A DNA stretch of 64,000 bases from Populus alba (taxonomy: Eukaryota; Streptophyta; Magnoliopsida; Malpighiales; Salicaceae), in contig NC_133301.1 in NCBI RefSeq assembly GCF_005239225.2, positions 11,904,318 through 11,968,317 of the forward strand, given 5' to 3'. A program made the translations under genes and the position numbers. The notes under the pieces were generated by a model. That model was not told the DNA's origin. It saw only the letters and a program-made list of their open reading frames with translations, and did no database searches. Shown piece after piece: positions 25,510 to 36,905 of this stretch. Position 1 is the first letter of the stretch. Each line of letters starts with the position of its first letter.

Positions 25510-28500
25510 TTAGATATCTTCTTCCAGAGTATGTGTAACATTTGGTCCTACTGATGCTGTAGCAAGGCCTTGAAGCAACTCGATGACATCAGGCGTATCA
25601 TCGAGATAGTATTTTGCCTTGCTTGGCTTATGACCGACAGTGCAGGCAAACACTTCTGCAATGGGTGGCAATGATGGATTGCCAACAAGTCTTGCAATGG
25701 TCTCGAACATATCCTCATCTGACCTGTCATCGCCGATGCAGAATAGGAAATCGGGTGACTTGCCCTTACTTCGCATGCTTGAAATAAGGTCTTCAACAAC
25801 TACACCTTTGCTTACTCCCTGAAATTCACCAAAAAAGAAAGGTCAAGGATATATAACCCAACTTCTCCAGATTTATACGGGAAGTCAAGGATCATAACCT
25901 AACTTCCCATTTATGAAACAACCAAATCTTACTCAACATCAATTAACAGTGCAGGTGCCTCTTGAATGACAGCAAATATGCAAAGATAGAAAGATAAAAC
26001 TACAATGCAACTTCTTTCTTTTTGCAGTAGACATGGTAACATATTGTATCACTAGACAAACTGCATATACTACAGATACAGTTGTACCAAAATAACCACA
26101 GCCCATATAATTTCATATTCATAAAGCAAATTTCTTTCTCCATCTGAACTTCAGTGACTAATGCAATTCAGAAGCACATCTTTCTCTCTTTCACTTCAGA
26201 ATATCAAACCTCTAGTGGCTGGCACCATAACTACTAAATTGAAAATAGTTCAATACGTTTCATTACCTGCGGTTTCACCTCAACAATCTGTCGGCCCCTT
26301 TTAACAACTACAGGCTCGTTAGCAAGGACACTCTCCAAGTGATCAAGAAGCTCTTTAGCCTGGCAGCCGCCGAAATCAGGGTCCGCATCTTGATAGTGCC
26401 AAACTAGTGCACTTTCTTTGTGCTCTATGAAAGATCCATCAGTTGTCGCTGTGTACACCTCCATGACAGGTTCTACAGTCTTTTTCCAATCACAATCCAT
26501 TGCGACTGAGCAAGTCTCCCATTGAGAATCCCTTGTCCACCTAAATGTAAACAGGATCGTCAAGAGCTAAAATAGATAACACTCAAATCCATGCATCACA
26601 TAAGCTAATGAAATACAAAAGACTATACCTAGTAAAGTAACCATGCTCAGCTGAAATACCCAATTTCTCACATGGAAAGAACCATTTGCTTAGAGGATCC
26701 CTTCCTCTGCCGCTCACAATGAAAACAATGTTCTTGGGATCGCTGCATAAGCAATTCAGGATTGAAATAACTTCATTTCTGGGTGTTTTGTCAACAGCAG
26801 ACTTTGGCTTCATAGTTCCATCATAGTCTAAAAGGATTAACCGGCTGTTTGTATTGTTATAGGCAGCAACAATTGTTTCGACCGTAAGCATTCTAAAGTT
26901 TTTTCCCACAGCAGCAGCTCTGAAATTCAAACCAAATCCGACATTGTAATACCTCTTGAGATGATGCTCTTTGCAAGCTCTATCAAGGTCCTGATCAAAA
27001 CTCCTCGCCCAAAAAGCAACGTCGTGAGAGCTAATATAATTATAGTGCTTCTCGTGGCGCAAATGTTTCTCTTCATCCTTCATGTGGATACCCACATACA
27101 TGGCATCAGCCACAGCATTTACGTCCCAAGGATTGACACGATATGCCCCGCTGAGGGACGGTGAGCATCCAATGAATTCTGACACAATTAGGAAACTTTT
27201 CCTTTTATCTGATTCATTAAGCCCCAATGCCTTGTCTAAAACAGGGCTGCCCTGCCTACAAACAGTGTATTTATATGAAACCAAATTCATCCCATCCCTA
27301 ACAGCATTAACCACACAACATTCAGATATCGCATAGTACGCTGCTTTCTCTAGAGCGCTTAATGGATCATTAATAAAAACAATTGGCTCATAGCCTTCTT
27401 TACCGTATTTATTATTGATCTGTTGAGCAATGACACTGGTCTCAAGTCTGACTTCTTGCACATCCTTACCCCGACTTCTGGCCGGATTAGCAATCTGGAC
27501 TAATACCACGCTCCCTATCAATTCCGGATGCATTTCCAAAAGTCTCCCCATCGCTGAAAACTTCAAGCTAATACCTTTAAACATATCCAGATCATCCACA
27601 CCAACCATCACAACTTTCCCTTCAAATTTCTCCTTCAATTGCTTGGCCAAAGTAGCAGTCTGCTCCATGTTCAGATCCGACTCAAGCTGTCCCATATGAA
27701 TTCCCACAGGCAAGATCTTAATATTGATAGTCTTACCACAGTAATCAAGACCAATGTAACCCCTTTTGCACTGATAATCAATGCCCAGCAACCTACTACA
27801 ACAAGACAAGAAATGCCTAGCATAATCAAAAGTATGAAACCCAATAAGATCACAGTTCAAAAGAGACCTCAAAATCTGCTCCCTAACAGGTATAGTCCTA
27901 TATATCTCAGATGATGGGAATGGACTATGCAAAAAGAAGCCAAGTTTAACTCTTGTGTACCTATTCCTCAAGATACTAGGCAACACCATAAGATGATAGT
28001 CATGCACCCAAACAGAATCCTTATCAGGCCAAAGAATCTCAGCTACTTTGTTTGCAAACAATTGATTAGCTACTATATAACCCTCCCAAAGCGACTTATC
28101 AAAACGTACACCGCCATGACTAGGCGACAAAGGCAACATATAATGAAACAAAGGCCATAAATAGTGCTTGCAAAATCCATGATAATACTTGTTCTTTTGA
28201 TCAACAGTCAAGAAAACAGGGACGCATCTAAACTTATGAAACATCAATTGTGCAACCTCTTCTTGATCTTCCTTTTCAACATCAACCTTTAACATCCCCA
28301 CGTACCAAACTTCTGTATTAGCAGGAAACCCGTCTTTTAACTGCAAAACAAGACTATCCTTGTCAAATTCAAAAAACCAACCTTTTGTTCCTTCATTCCG
28401 GTACCCTCTTATTGGCAGCTGATTTGCCACAACGATCCTTCGTTGTTTTGACACGACAGGACCTTGACCATGTTCATCGCCAACCTCACATCCAAGTTCA

Positions 28501-28586
28501 TTCATTACAGCAGGGATCCGTTCCAGTCCACGAAAATCATTAACCGAAATCATATCCAGGCTGTCTTTGCAGGACTGTGTAATCAT
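25510..28586 (-). CDS. TPS11: Class II trehalose-6-phosphate synthase / phosphatase-like protein, TPS11-like
   Basis: Three exons join in frame to 847 codons (846 aa): 26629-28586, 26267-26540 and 25510-25818, with GT-AG introns. The first ATG in frame (28586) gives MITQSCKDSLDMISV, matching TPS11-type N termini. Residues about 50-540 are a GT20 glucosyltransferase-like domain (ANQLPIRGYR, WVHDYHLMVLP, FFLHSPFPSSEIYR, GFHTFDYARHFLSCC, ILPVGIHMGQ). Residues about 582-840 are a trehalose-phosphatase-like HAD domain, with LLDYDGT at 585-591, SGRGRD at 625-630 and GDDRSDED at 773-780. Where catalytic synthases have Arg in the 'VDRLDMIKG' loop, this protein has Asp (VDDLDMFKG, residue 332). That fits the view that class II TPS proteins do not make trehalose-6-phosphate but act in sugar signalling in the cytosol. 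The two-intron structure is typical of class II genes. TPS8-10 relatives are possible, but wording around GRGRDPLSKWF favours TPS11. Confidence 0.94.
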
Positions 28587-28843
28587 GTTCTTTTCGAAAC
28601 AAGAAACCAAAGAAATAATTCAAGAAAGCTAAAAAGGAGAAGCCAAGAACGCTGGTTTTAGGCTGGTTGATAATGAAGATAAAGAAAGAGGGGAAGGTTT
28701 GTATTTGTATGAATGATTATAGAGAGAAAACATAGACAGATTGATTTAATTTCCATTATAGTGAAGAGAGAGAAGAGAGAGCTGTATTCTGGAAAGAAAA
28801 TCAAAGATGGATAAGAACCACGAAGAGGCAGGCTTGAAGGGTG

Positions 28844-28851
28844 TATTTATA
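28844..28851 (-). promoter_or_regulatory. TATA box (TATAAATA) of the TPS11-like gene
   Basis: On the minus strand TATAAATA sits about 260 bases upstream of the start codon. This places transcription start near 28815-28820 and gives a leader of roughly 230 bases. The spacing is inferred, not measured. Confidence 0.55.
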
Positions 28852-29043
28852 CGTCTGTGAACAATGAGGTGGATTGGACGGTCGATATTTGATTTTTGAG
28901 GGTTTTTTATGGTGGGGTCTACTGGCGACTGTTTAGTACTGCACAGTAGCTGACTATCGGCTTGTCTTTGCATCTGTTTACCGATACTAGCCGGTTACTT
29001 TCTGGCCCTGTAGGTTACTGAAATGGGAAACAAATAAAGAGAG

Positions 29044-29741
29044 CACGTGATTTAATTTACCTGTGGGCACCCACAAATATTTCACGCTTGTTTTCAAAAT
29101 CTTTTTTATTTAATAATATTTTTATTTAATTTTTAAACTTTATTTTTATCACAAACAAATCAAAATAATTCAAAATCGTCATAAAAAATTAATTTAAACA
29201 CAAAAAGAAACAAGTTCTTACAAAGTTCATCTCAAACTACTGGGACATCACCCCAGAAGAATTTACTGTGAAATAAAATATACGGAATGATTTAAATGAT
29301 TTATTTTAAAATAATGTATAAAATCGCTATTATATTATAGCAAAAGGAATGTTTTTTTTTTTTATGGATATGATGTAAAAAACAAGAGATTAAAAATTAA
29401 AAAATAGATTGGTACAATAATTATCATCTTTTATTCAATATTTTAAAAGTCAAATTGAGTTTATTGTTGAAGGCATGGCGTTGATTATTCTAAGAGGATA
29501 AGATCACAGCAATTAATGGCTTTGGTAGACTACCAGAAAGCTTATCTTGTGGGTTAGTCTAAATCAGTAAAGACCATTATTTGTTTTAATATATTTATTT
29601 ATTGACGGAAATAACTGTGAATAAACTGCGTAACACGTGTGTGGTTCAGCTTTACAGCTAAGATAGGCTTTACTCGGTCAGGGACGGTGAATTTAGTAGG
29701 AAGCAGGTAGATAGCTACTGCCTCCACACGGTTGGCACGTG
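29044..29741. promoter_or_regulatory. Three CACGTG G-boxes upstream of TPS11-like gene
   Basis: CACGTG occurs at 29044-29049, 29634-29639 and 29736-29741, between about 0.2 and 0.9 kb upstream of the TATA box. G-boxes bind bZIP and bHLH factors in ABA, light and sugar-starvation responses. Class II TPS genes are known to respond to sugar and energy status. The motifs are seen directly; their role here is inference. Confidence 0.45.
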
Positions 29742-31744
29742 TAGATACGCCTCCTTAGAACGCTCACAAATTATTTTCCATACTTCTTCTTACGTTACTG
29801 GTAGCGCGTCGCGCTACGCTACCTCTGAGAAAAGAAGACATGTTTAGCCGAAAACTTTTAATCTGGGTTTTCACTTATTTTGAATTTCAAATTAAATTAT
29901 GATACTCGTCGACTTGGAGGTGGTTGTTTTTTTAAAATAATATTATTTTTTTAATATCAAAATGAAACTGGATTTGTAACCTTATCTCATCGAATTCATA
30001 ATTTGAGTTATCAACTCCAGTAAATTTACCAACTTTTTGAATTTTTTATCTAATTTTATGATAATTAACATATATATTTTTAAAAGATAATTTAAATTTC
30101 GAAAAAATGTTTTTTTTTTTTGCAAAATTACACTTTTTTGTTTATGTATTTTCTTGTTTTAAGAAACATGTTTTTTTTTATTAGCAACGTGATTTTTTGA
30201 ATAAAAACTAAAGGAAATTCAAATAAATATTTAAAAAATTTTCAAGAATTTAAATTAAGAAGATATTGTGTATCCCTTCAATCAAAACTCCTTGTTTATT
30301 TTTATTCTAGAAATATTGACTTTTAAAAAAACATATCACAATTTTAAAAGAAAGTTTCAACAAAAATATAAAAAAAATCATAACTCCAGAATGTATGAAA
30401 AACTAAAGAATAATTGATTTGATAAAATAATATAAAAAATAACGATAATATAATTAAAATAAATAAATATTTTATTCTTATAGAACATTCATGAGTATTT
30501 TGTTTTAAAAAATATATATTAAGCTCATATATAATTTGATACAATCCAAGTAAAGTCACATTTGGATTTTAGCATAAAATTTTCTACCGTTTAGTTTACG
30601 TCATTGAGCATAAATCTTAATTAAATCGTTGGATCGAACTGGAAAATTTACAGAAGATTTCAGAGATATTTTTTTATGTTGGGATAAAATTTTAGACAAA
30701 TTAGTAGTTCATGAAAGACTAGTAATATAGGTCAGAACAGGCTGCAGGAATTTTGTTATTTACTTCCTTTTAACTTGTGGATTTCATATTTAGTAAAGAT
30801 CATTTTTGTACAAGGATGTGACACTTGTTTTGGGAATTTCTTAGTTCTATAAGGATTTTTAATGGGTTGCAATCTAATTTTTATGTGTGTTAAAGATTCG
30901 TTAATATTTCCAAAATCCTTTTCTTATAAAATTTTTTATTCATCAGTTACACAAAGAAATAAGAGCTGATAATATTTAATGACATATTATTTTTTAGGAT
31001 CATTCGACAACATTGCAGGCTATAAAAAAAAAGGTCTTATATCAAACTTGTATTGTTTTCCTTTCTTCTTCTCATAGCAGTATGGAGATTAACTTATGAT
31101 TTTTATTTTTATTATTCCGACTATAGCTCAAGACTTGTTTATATCATTGTTTGAGCTTACTAGTATAGGTTTTATGGTTAATTTTTTAGGAGTATTTAAA
31201 ATCTTGTAAACCTAAGTTTCAGCAACCTTTTGATCAATAATAATTCTAAACTTTTCAATTTAATATGTGAGATATATTCATGTATTTTTTTTTAATTCTT
31301 AAATGAACTAAATATGATTTATAGAAGATTAACTGGTTTTATGGTGTCATTCGATTTCATTTCAATAATACTAATACCTTGTGACATGTTTTCATTGTGT
31401 TACATTTCTATCAGATCTCTTTTAATTTTTCAGAATCAAATTTCAATATTGAGTGTGATTTGTGTGGCTATGTGATCACAATATTCACATCATTACTATT
31501 CATAAATAATTATTGATATCATTATCAAGATTTTCGATCTTGTTTGAAAACTATGTCATAATCATGAAAAATATGAAAATTAAAAAACCAAACTAAACTT
31601 TCAATAAAACTACAAGGGACCAAATCCAAACAATATAAAAAATTAAGGGATCAAAATGAACTTTCACTAAAACTACAGGGATCAACCATGAAAAATCTAA
31701 AAATAAAGATACTAGACTGGGTTTTCACTATTCAGCCAACAACT

Positions 31745-31834
31745 AAATATATAATTACTACGAGAATATTAAAGCTTAACAGTGAATTGAAATATATAAT
31801 TACTACAAGAACATTAAAGCTTAATATCGAATTG
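31745..31834 (+). repeat. Two-copy 45-bp tandem repeat
   Basis: 'aaatatataattactac' followed by 'gaatattaaagcttaa' is repeated head-to-tail with a few substitutions (31745-31789 and 31790-31834). Confidence 0.8.
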
Positions 31835-33284
31835 AAGTTTTTACGTTTACCTTTAATGTAATATAACCATCATTAGATGTATAGGTGAGGAATGAATATC
31901 TTATGTTCAAGAAAATAAGGAAAATAAAATATTTACATATAAGATGGGATTTAAAATCCAATAATATATAAACCCTTGTTCACACAGGCACAATACAAAC
32001 ACGAAGACCCATGCATGTTCCAGAACATATAAAACTCCCTGCAAATCACAAGCATGGATTGGAAGTCAAAAAAAAAAAAAAAACGAGAGAAAAAATGAAA
32101 AAAAATTGAATTTTTTATATTAAAAAAGTGGGATTTATCTTTAACCTTTGTTATCTATCCGACGACCATTTGTCTTGAGGTCAATGTCCACATCTGAAGT
32201 TCTAGAAAATTATTTGCACATTAATATAATTTACATACTTGTCCTTTTATATTTAAATTTTGATGGGAGGCATAATGAGCTTTGTTTTATATAATAAAGG
32301 TCACCTCTTGTCATCTTCTCTACCTCTCAATTCTCACTCCATCATTTCATAATTTCTTAATTTCTTAATTCCAACTTGATATCTCCAAATGCCCACCTCC
32401 AGGCAATTCACATTAGGGACCAATAAGCATTTTTTAGTCTTTAGGTACTAAAATGTAGTTTACCCGATGAAATCTCCTTTTTTCCCATGCGAAAACTCAA
32501 GAAAGAGAGGAGGGCCTTTTTTTTCTTTTGATGACTCTGCCATCTGGGTTCTTACAAAAGAAACGTGGCGGGTCCGAGTGGTCTCAGATCTAAAAGAGCA
32601 GTCCCAAAAGTCACGGATGGTTACTCTTTTTTTCCTGTTTTTTTTCTTGGTTAAATCAACGGCTCTTATTGCATCCATCTCACTCAGTGCCGCACCCGTC
32701 TACCGTACAATCATGGACTTTTCCACCGCATCGCCTCACTGTCCATTGTATAGAAATTGTTTAAATACCATAACCCTTAAATTATTAACCTGCCGATGTT
32801 ATTAATTAAAAAGATATTATTTAATATACATTATATTTTAATTCTATAATTATTTTTTTTATTAGAAAACAAGTTAATAATATTTGAATAATTTTTTTTT
32901 ATTTCACTCGTAGCGTAGCAGGTGCCGATAATTTATTATCAATCTATTTACGCTTGTACGGTTGGAGTATGTTTTTGAATAAAGAAACCGATACTTTTAC
33001 GAGGACAAGAATATCGCACCTAATCTTATGCATTTATCATGCGCCAATGAAAGAATAATTCTACTATACAGTACAGAAAATTTAATATTGGATAATGTTC
33101 CTTGTTGTTTTTTTTGACCTATAAATTATTAATTTAAAATTTAGTTTGGGTTGAGTTTTGTTTTTTAATTCCAAATCAAGGTAATGATCTTGTGGGTTAA
33201 TCCATAGATTTATTTAAATGGGTCAACACAAAGAAATATTTTTTAAAATTTTTTTTAACTATGTTTTATTTTTTTTACATGTTT

Positions 33285-33475
33285 GAGAGTATGGTTGCGG
33301 TTGTTTTTTTAAAGTGTTTTTTTTATGTTGAAATGCATTAAAATAATATATTTTTTTATTTTTTAAAATCAGTATATTAAAATGATAAAAAATATATATA
33401 AAAAATATTTTTTAATAACAAAAAAATTTAATTTTTTTTTAAAAACACGAGTATAATTAAGTTTCCAAACACTTT
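33285..33475. repeat. AT-rich dispersed repeat copy
   Basis: This is the clearest copy of the family described at 20005-20225. It begins 'gagtatggttgcggttg', continues 'aaagtgtttttt' and 'gaaatgcattaaaataat', has an A/T-rich centre, and ends with 'aaaaacacgag' and 'ccaaacac'. Confidence 0.5.
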
Positions 33476-33659
33476 TTTATTATAAATGATCTTATTTGGT
33501 TTGAAAAGTATTTAAAAAAAAAAAAAAAAGGTTATAACTCCAGATTTGAATCTAGTTCACAGCTATGATAAAAACATGAAAATATCCTTTTATTAATTCT
33601 GAAAACAAGAAAGAAGTTGTAGGACCTGGAAAAAAAAAAAGAAAAAGAAAAAAAGAGAG

Positions 33660-34080
33660 GAAGAAATCAGGCTAAAGGACATCACGGGCTTCCCGTTAAA
33701 CACATTCCAGAACTTTGAGAAGGTATCTCTAAAAACGACACGAACACGAGAACAGTAAGCAATGGTACGACGAGGATGAGCCTACGTGGCACTCACCCTT
33801 CCTGTCAGAATCGATACCTTTCCCCCAGTTTTCACTACCTTTTTAGATTGTTATCCAAAACGATTTTTTTGGGGCCCACTCATCGGCCTCGTGGAATCAT
33901 TAGTGACGGGGCCCACATTATCTACAAAGACAGCCCAGATAGAAACGCCGTGGGATTTTTTATTTAAAAAAATCAAAACGTGGACGTGAGGGGCATCTTG
34001 CTTATGTGAGGTTTGGTATATCTACGGTAGAGCCATAGGGCCCACTCCAGGATTTGTTTTTAATGATCGAGGATGTAATT
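33660..34080. promoter_or_regulatory. GC-richer promoter-like patch with three GGGCCCAC motifs
   Basis: This patch is clearly less AT-rich than its surroundings. It contains GGGCCCAC at 33872-33879, 33909-33916 and 34038-34045, plus ACGTGG-type motifs (for example near 33784 and 33979). GGGCCCA elements are common in promoters of plant housekeeping genes. No convincing reading frame follows on either side, so whether it drives a transcript is unknown. Confidence 0.35.
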
Positions 34081-34149
34081 AATTTGGCCCTAGGGAATAA
34101 AGGCAAGCTTTAAATCAAGCATGGATTGGCGTTAAGTCTGTGTTTTGGA

Positions 34150-34305
34150 TGTTAAAACTTCAACTCGCGCTGGTTTTTAAAAATTTAAAATTTTTATTTA
34201 AAATTATTTTATTATTATTTTGGATTGTATTGATATAAAAATAAATTTTTTAATATATTTTTCAACAAAAATATTTTAAAAAATAATCATAAACACGAGG
34301 TTGGT
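34150..34305. repeat. AT-rich dispersed repeat copy
   Basis: Same type as 20005-20225: T/A blocks around 'ttttggattgtattgatat' and an ending 'aaataatcataaacacgagg'. Confidence 0.4.
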
Positions 34306-34623
34306 ATAATCTTTAAATTTTTAATTAAATATGTGATCATCTTTATGCTTAATGTCATTTCACAAAATAAAATGCATTTAATATAAATATACAAGTTAAA
34401 TATATTTAACATGTCACAATTCTTCTTGTTTTTTTTTAACATTGATGTCTGGACAGCTTACATTTGACTAATATCTCAAGACCTTGAAATTAACAATCAT
34501 GTAAATCTGCAGTAATCTTGAAGTTTGCAGCACTCGAATTGATAATTTCTATAGAACAAATTTAATACCTAACCAATTAAATTATATTCTTGTAAAGTAA
34601 ACATTTTATAATTCTCATTACTA

Positions 34624-34720
34624 AATCAAACCCTGCTCATTGTGATTTAAAGATATAAATTTAGTCACAATTCGTATCACTAAATTTATTTCTTTAAATC
34701 ACAAAGAGCAGGGTTTGATT
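34624..34720. repeat. Near-perfect 97-nt hairpin (inverted repeat)
   Basis: A 41-nt left arm (34624-34664, starting AATCAAACCCTGCTC) pairs with a 41-nt right arm (34680-34720, ending GAGCAGGGTTTGATT). There are only two mismatches, one A-A and one T-T, around a 15-nt loop. It could be a foldback miniature transposon, a young microRNA-like or siRNA hairpin, or a recent inverted duplication. No known microRNA sequence was recognised. No reading frame or gene lies beside it. Confidence 0.9.
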
Positions 34721-35058
34721 AAATATGACTTGACATCAAAGAACCACTTCTATTCCACGACATACATCAAAGAACACAATCCAGCACAATAACCAAGATA
34801 TAACACGGTATAATAGTCAAAACACAGCACAATAACTCTATACAAACTAAAAAAAAAAAGGAATTATTTATCCATCTCTAGCTGGATAAATAACTTTTAA
34901 TAACTATCTCCAAGTTCTAACTCAAACGAAAACAATGTGGCTTTCTATTTGATTAGAAAAGTTCTTGATAGAATCAAAGAAGATGTCATTGGCTGGATAA
35001 TCGCAATTAATGGCCCTTAATCAACCATTTTGATCCAGTTTAGGTTAGAATATTCAAA

Positions 35059-35094
<36 letters not shown>
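35059..35094. repeat. (TA)n microsatellite
   Basis: A pure TA run of about 35 bases in intergenic DNA. Confidence 0.95.
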
Positions 35095-35097
<3 letters not shown>

Positions 35098-35418
35098 GGA
35101 GTTAATCCAATCGTATTTCTTATCCTCTTGCTCCCCTCCCCTCTCCCTTCCCGTCTTTATCTCAATGGTTACCTAAAAACACAATCCATTATTGTCTTTT
35201 TGTCTTTCGTGCGTCCCATAGTGCTTCTTCTCCTTTTCTTTGATATATACAAGGTAGCTGACAAACAGTTGTGTCTAGCTTTGTTTAAACTCTGGTGGTG
35301 GGGACATATGGTGCGAATATTATGGAGACCTTGTTTCTTAGTCCATGTCGAGAGGTAACATGCTTCCCATGCTTATCTAAGAAAATTCTGTCTAGAAAGT
35401 ATAATCATCTATTGCCTG

Positions 35419-35433
35419 GTGGGGGGGGGGGGG
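35419..35433 (+). repeat. Poly-G tract, followed by poly-T at 35474-35492
   Basis: A run of about 13 G after 'cctggt' is followed 40 bases later by a long T run. No gene is associated with it. Confidence 0.85.
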
Positions 35434-35759
35434 TTTCAAATCTCATTTTAAATAAAACAACAGTCACAATCTGTTTTTTTTTTTTTTTTTTTGTATATAA
35501 TTGTTTGTATGCATAGTCTTAGGGTGCGTTGTTTTGCACCTGTTTTTATGTTTGTAGTGTAAAAAAATTAAAAAGATATTTGGTAATTGTAAAAATTATG
35601 TTTTATACTGTGAGATTCACTAAAAAATTGAGTTTGAAAACACAATTTTAATAAAGCAGCATTTACATGTTTTTTTAACCGAGTTTCCTAAAATACTGTT
35701 TATTTTTGCCTTTCAAAAACACCTTTGAAAAAAATTAATAATTTTTTATTTTTTTCTTT

Positions 35760-35935
35760 ACTTCAAATTAATATTTTTTTTTGGTGTTTTAGATTATTTT
35801 GATGCGCTGATATCAAAAATAATTTTTTAAAAATAAAAATTATATTATTTTAATACATTTCAAAGTAAAAAACATTTTGAAAAAGCAATCACAATCACAC
35901 AATTACCAAATATTTTATACATGTTTTTTGTTGCT
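35760..35935. repeat. AT-rich dispersed repeat copy
   Basis: This copy shows the family core 'ttttagattattttgatgcgctgatatcaaaaataat' in two adjacent pieces, then 'aaagtaaaaaacattttgaaaaagcaatcacaatcacac'. It is the most readable example in this part of the window. Confidence 0.5.
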
Positions 35936-36714
35936 TATAAACCCCAACCATAATTTTTACCAAACACGTATTTAAATCCAACTAAAATACTCCTAACCAC
36001 ATTTTTTTTTAATTTTTTTTTTAAATTACAACTACAAAAGCTATGTAAAAAACATATGTAATATCGTTCCCATATATATATATATATGTGTGCAGCATTG
36101 TCGATAAGCATTAGAATATATAAGAAGACTAATTTGGAGAGTGTGTGATCATATATATTTTGATAATCTTCTTCACACACATTTATCAAACTACGACAGC
36201 GGTTCTTAGAAAAGGATCTGAACAAAAGTCTTGCTTCTAATCTTTGTTCCCTCCTTCCTGATGCTTCTATCCAAGAATATTATTAGTTTAATTCTTTTAG
36301 TCTTTGGTGTTTGTTCATTTTGTGTCACTAGTTTTGTTGTAAATCCAAGTTCATTAGATATCAGACAGCCGACAAGGGATATCGGTTTTTTTTTTTTTTT
36401 AAATGACGGCTCTAATGAGGGTCATCTGTAAGGAAATTTTAAATGATATTGACCTATACTAACCATGCATATGAAATTCGAATCGAACTATAGCCCTAGA
36501 TCATCAATACAGTGGGTCAATTTGAGTCGATTAAGTCAAAATAAATTAAATTATTTTAAGATTTTTTTAAATTAAAACAACATTATTTTATTTTTATTTT
36601 ATAAAAACTAAATCAGGTTTTGTTTATGTTTTGATCGGGTCGCGGATTAATCTATCAAATCTTCTAAGTTTGATAAAAAAAAACCTAACTCAAACTAAGT
36701 TTTTAGGGTCTATT

Positions 36715-36905
36715 TGAGATTATAATAGCTGTGATGGTTCAAAGTGTTTTTTTGCTTGGAAATATATTAAAATGAAATTTTTTTTATTTTTTTAAAATTA
36801 TTTTTGACATCAATATATCAAAATGATTTAAAAATATATAAAAATTAATTTTAAATAATTTTTTTTTAAAATGTTTTTAGAAACATGTTACATGCTTTTT
36901 AGTTG
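36715..36905. repeat. AT-rich dispersed repeat copy
   Basis: Begins 'tgtgatggttcaaagtg', continues 'gcttggaaatatattaaaatg', then 'ttatttttgacatcaatat', and ends 'atgtttttagaaacatg'. Same family as 33285-33475. Confidence 0.5.

Larger units (their letters stand above)
29100..34600. other. Intergenic region, AT-rich; no gene recognised
   Basis: Most of this stretch is AT-rich with long A/T runs. It includes a short two-copy tandem repeat (31745-31834), a GC-richer patch (33660-34080) and AT-rich dispersed repeats. Reading frames near 32460-32805 overlap on both strands and match nothing I know. Confidence 0.6.

Noticed and set aside
26961..27914. Several plus-strand frames of 60-91 codons
   Set aside because: Shadows of the long first exon of the TPS11-like gene.
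32460..32805. Overlapping frames on both strands (72 and 112 codons)
   Set aside because: No family match and unconvincing composition. They overlap each other on opposite strands, so at most one could be real, and neither has support.
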